61,641 nt of DNA from an uncultured Gammaproteobacteria bacterium (lineage in GTDB: Bacteria > Pseudomonadota > Gammaproteobacteria > PS1 > Pseudothioglobaceae), in the NCBI GenBank assembly GCA_913057955.1, contig CAJXOB010000005.1, positions 1 to 61,641 on the forward strand, given 5' to 3'. Numbering within the stretch: position 1 is the stretch's first letter; each line of letters opens with the position of its first letter. The notes under the pieces are model-generated. The model searched no databases. It was given only the letters and a program-made list of their open reading frames with translations, and was not told the origin of the DNA. The translations under genes and the position numbers were made by a program. Shown piece by piece: positions 59,032-61,641 of this stretch.

Positions 59032-61525
59032 CTTAGACCTCTCTTTAATTAAAGCTAACGATACAATTATTGTAGCAAACAATCGCCAAGTTTTAGCAAT
59101 CAAAAAATCAATATCTGAACTCAAAGGCACCTCAAGAATGCCCAAAGTGTCTTCTTATAAATCTTGGCTTGAGGGCTACTGGAATCAAAATAACCCATCA
59201 AGGAGTACTCGCTTATTAACTCAATTTGAATTAAGATTTTTATTAAAAGAAATTAGTAAAGATGAGGTGACAAGTAATCCTGAAACATTTATTGATGAGT
59301 TAATTAAAAGCTACACAATTTGCAAAACTTACTTTATAGAAATATCCGAACTATCTAGCTTTGGCGCTAGTCCGCCTAGACTCTTTATAGACTGGATAAG
59401 AAAATATGATAAGTTCAAAAAAGATCACAATTGCATTGACCATTCAGACCTCTTCAGCGACTCTCTTGAATCTCTTAAAGTTCACAATAAAAATGGAAAA
59501 TATTATTGTTATGGCTTCAATGAGCCAACGCCTGAACAACAAAAACTTTTTGAAATATTAGAATGTATTCCTTTATTGCAAAAAAATGAAAATACTAATA
59601 TTCCTGCTTATTCCTTCATTGACCAAGAGACTGAGTTAAAAACAATAGCAAAATGGGCAAAAGAGATTAGTATAAAAAATCCAGATAAAAAAATTGGAAT
59701 TGTTATCCCAAATCTAAAAGAATTACAGCATATTGTAAAAACCACTTTTGACCTTGAGTTTGCTTCAACCCTAATCGAGACTCATCAAAAGCCATACAAC
59801 ATTTCTCTTGGCATACCGCTTGGACAATACCCACTCATTCAACATCTTTTCTCTGTTTTAAAAATTTCAACTCAATTTATGAGGGGTTGTATTGATCATG
59901 AATTGTTGATCAAAGTAGTTACTTCGCCTTATATTAAAGATGCCAGCAAGGAGTTAGATGCTCGAGCGTTGTTAGTTAATAAAGTTTTGAAAATTGGCGC
60001 ATCAGAAAGCAAGGTTAATAAAATTATTTCTTTATTAGATAGTTGTCCGTCTCTTAAAGAAATTTTTATAGGCATAAATACAGTCAATATCTCTAAAACT
60101 ACATCTCTTGATGGCGCTCTAAACTCTATTCACTTATTGCTTACTTATTGGGGCTTTACATCAGATAGAATTCTATCAAGCAGTGAATATCAAATATTTG
60201 AAAAGTATCAAATTGAAAGTTTAATTCTAAATAAGTTATCCATTTTCTATAAAAAATCAAACCTATTTGATGCCTTAGAGATCTTAAGCGCTCATATAAA
60301 TGCTGTTATTTTTCAACCAAAAAGTGGCCTATCAAATATCCATATATTGGGCTCTCTTGAGGCAGAAGGTATATTTTTTGATCATGCATGGGTATCCAGC
60401 ATGACAAGTAACTTCCTTCCAGGAAGAATAAAAATGCCATTATTTATTCCACAAAAAACTGCAATAGAATATAAGCTGCCGAACTCAAGCTTTCTACTAG
60501 TCGCCAAAGAAAGCAAAAAAACTTTAGAAAACTTAAATAATTTAAGTTTTGATACTACATACAGCTATCCAAAAAACTCAAGTAATCGGGAGGAACTTCC
60601 TACACCCTATTTAGACTTTGATGATTATCTCTATGAAGATCTATCTGAAGAGTTATCCAGAGAAATGGAGTATTTTAAAGATTTCAGCGCCCCTAAAATT
60701 GATGAACCCTCTATAAAAAAAGGCGTTAAAACTCTTCAAGATCAGATGAGTTGTGGGTTTAAAGGATTTGCAAGCCGCCTTAGTATCGACAATTTTGATG
60801 AGCCACATATTGGAATAAGCCGCCTTGAGCAGGGCAATTTAATACATAAAATCTTGGAAACTTTCTTCAATGAAACTCCTACTAGCACTAAATTATTACA
60901 GCTTTCTGACAATGAGCTGACACACTTGATAGAGAAACATACTGAGTCTGCAATTTTAAAAACGCCCCAATCAAACTTTAAGGTAAATGAAAAAAATAGA
61001 CTATTAAGAATTATTCATGAATATGTTAATCTTGAGAGAAAGCGAGATTACTTTGAAGTAGTAGAAACGGAATCAGCATCTGAAGTTAATATTGAGGGCT
61101 TGAAGTTTTCAACTCGTATTGATCGTATGGATCAAATGGCTTCTGGCACAAAACTCATCATTGATTATAAAACTGGAAAAAATATTAAAGCAAGCCATCT
61201 CACTGGAGATCCTTTAAAGGAGGCTCAGCTTCCTATTTACGCAATAACGAATTCAGTTGATGGAATCTCATTTGCAACTATTAACTCTAACAATTGTGAG
61301 TTTAAGGCAATAACAAAGAATAAATTTGAACTTCCAATAAGTAAACAGGCGAGTAATAAAATGCCAGATTGGGACAGTCAATTGACTGAATGGAAATCAA
61401 GCTTAATCTCAGCTAGCCAAAATTTTCAGTCAGGCGTTGCTAGCGTCTTGCCTGCAAAAAATGCTTGCGACTACTGTAATTATGACCTACTCTGTAGAAT
61501 CGATAAATCTAGTAATAATCGATAG
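59021..61525 (+). CDS. AddB-like PD-(D/E)XK nuclease, probable DNA repair protein
   Basis: Protein of 834 residues with an inactive helicase-like N-terminal part (no GKT/GKS P-loop) and a C-terminal RecB-type nuclease domain. The nuclease shows [19 protein letters not shown] and IIDYKTGK. A cysteine in [10 protein letters not shown] together with Cys816, Cys819 and Cys825 forms the iron-sulfur pattern of AddB nucleases. It matches the family of probable DNA repair proteins usually encoded beside an AddA/UvrD-like helicase. No such gene follows: the next frame is on the other strand. The ATG at 59021 overlaps engB. Confidence 0.85.
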   Translation: MRVSLDLSLIKANDTIIVANNRQVLAIKKSISELKGTSRMPKVSSYKSWLEGYWNQNNPSRSTRLLTQFELRFLLKEISKDEVTSNPETFIDELIKSYTICKTYFIEISELSSFGASPPRLFIDWIRKYDKFKKDHNCIDHSDLFSDSLESLKVHNKNGKYYCYGFNEPTPEQQKLFEILECIPLLQKNENTNIPAYSFIDQETELKTIAKWAKEISIKNPDKKIGIVIPNLKELQHIVKTTFDLEFASTLIETHQKPYNISLGIPLGQYPLIQHLFSVLKISTQFMRGCIDHELLIKVVTSPYIKDASKELDARALLVNKVLKIGASESKVNKIISLLDSCPSLKEIFIGINTVNISKTTSLDGALNSIHLLLTYWGFTSDRILSSSEYQIFEKYQIESLILNKLSIFYKKSNLFDALEILSAHINAVIFQPKSGLSNIHILGSLEAEGIFFDHAWVSSMTSNFLPGRIKMPLFIPQKTAIEYKLPNSSFLLVAKESKKTLENLNNLSFDTTYSYPKNSSNREELPTPYLDFDDYLYEDLSEELSREMEYFKDFSAPKIDEPSIKKGVKTLQDQMSCGFKGFASRLSIDNFDEPHIGISRLEQGNLIHKILETFFNETPTSTKLLQLSDNELTHLIEKHTESAILKTPQSNFKVNEKNRLLRIIHEYVNLERKRDYFEVVETESASEVNIEGLKFSTRIDRMDQMASGTKLIIDYKTGKNIKASHLTGDPLKEAQLPIYAITNSVDGISFATINSNNCEFKAITKNKFELPISKQASNKMPDWDSQLTEWKSSLISASQNFQSGVASVLPAKNACDYCNYDLLCRIDKSSNNR

Positions 61526-61641
61526 TCTTTCTTGAGCTATCTCTTGTGCAATATTGATATTAGCAAGTTTCGATATCTGAATTGATTTAAGAAGCTCAAG
61601 TAATTTACTTATTGGCTTTGTATTTATATCTGAGAAATAAA
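61487..61641 (-). CDS. C-terminal tail of an unknown protein, cut by right window edge
   Basis: An open minus-strand frame of about 50 codons runs from the edge to a TAG at 61487-61489. The tail reads INTKPISKLLELLKSIQ then [18 protein letters not shown], a helical-looking C-terminus. It is convergent with the AddB-like gene and overlaps its end by 39 nt. I do not recognise the family, and the frame could be chance, although the other two minus frames are closed by early stops. Confidence 0.4.
   Translation of the reverse strand, partial: YFSDINTKPISKLLELLKSIQISKLANINIAQEIAQERLSIITRFIDSTE

Overview
The window is dense, AT-rich bacterial chromosome. It has about 62 protein genes, no gap above about 150 bp, many 1-10 nt gene overlaps, and no rRNA, tRNA, CRISPR array or insertion sequence that I could find. 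Gene content points to a streamlined marine gammaproteobacterium: a 14-gene nuoA-N operon with separate nuoC and nuoD, tig-clpP-clpX, a pabC-mltG-tmk-holB chain, yhdP-tldD, cytochromes c4 and c5, and a YeeE/YedE pair with TusA. A member of the SUP05/Arctic96BD-19 (Thioglobaceae) group would fit. That placement is inference from gene content and base composition, not a computed phylogeny.

Layout. 1-2.6 kb: a glycerate 2-kinase cut by the window edge, an EamA-type transporter and a glycerophosphodiester phosphodiesterase, all on the minus strand. 2.6-16.8 kb: the complete NADH:quinone oxidoreductase operon, transcribed leftward from an extended -10 promoter near 16.8 kb. 16.9-21.3 kb: tldD and a short yhdP-like gene, divergent from a membrane-anchored cytochrome c5-like gene. 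21.4-26.1 kb: a single-domain asparaginase-like gene, yggS, a pyrK-like gene and argB, then hemW and rdgB. 26.1-28.0 kb (plus strand): rpiA, then two half-size YeeE/YedE sulfur-transport proteins and tusA. 28.1-34.1 kb: a tightly overlapping leftward chain pabC-mltG-tmk-holB-hemL-LOG-HAD. 34.2-36 kb: pepA-ppnP. 36-38 kb: dsbC-rsmB. 38-44.9 kb: the proteostasis block tig-clpP-clpX-hflX-lon.

45-58.3 kb is the accessory, catabolic part. A GMC oxidoreductase and an enolase-superfamily enzyme are divergent from a TauE/SafE permease. A quaternary-amine ABC transporter (proX, proW, proV) follows, with a short-chain dehydrogenase translationally coupled to it. Two c-type cytochromes come next. A leftward operon of thioesterase, acyl-CoA dehydrogenase, NDP-forming acyl-CoA synthetase and a very CaiD-like hydratase faces them. 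Together these suggest uptake of betaine-type compounds and CoA-dependent conversion of a carnitine or gamma-butyrobetaine-type substrate. The set differs from enterobacterial cai: it uses an NDP-forming synthetase and a stand-alone thioesterase, and it lacks visible CaiB and CaiC. This is the region most worth testing as a partly undescribed pathway variant.

58.4-61.6 kb: engB, an AddB-like nuclease with no visible AddA partner, and the tail of a convergent unknown gene at the right edge.

Several starts were set from ribosome binding sites or neighbouring signals rather than from the longest reading frame: nuoH, nuoG, rdgB, the second yeeE gene, tmk, mltG, clpX, proW and both cytochrome genes near 53 kb. 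nuoL and yggS appear to use GTG. hemW and rsmB appear to use TTG.
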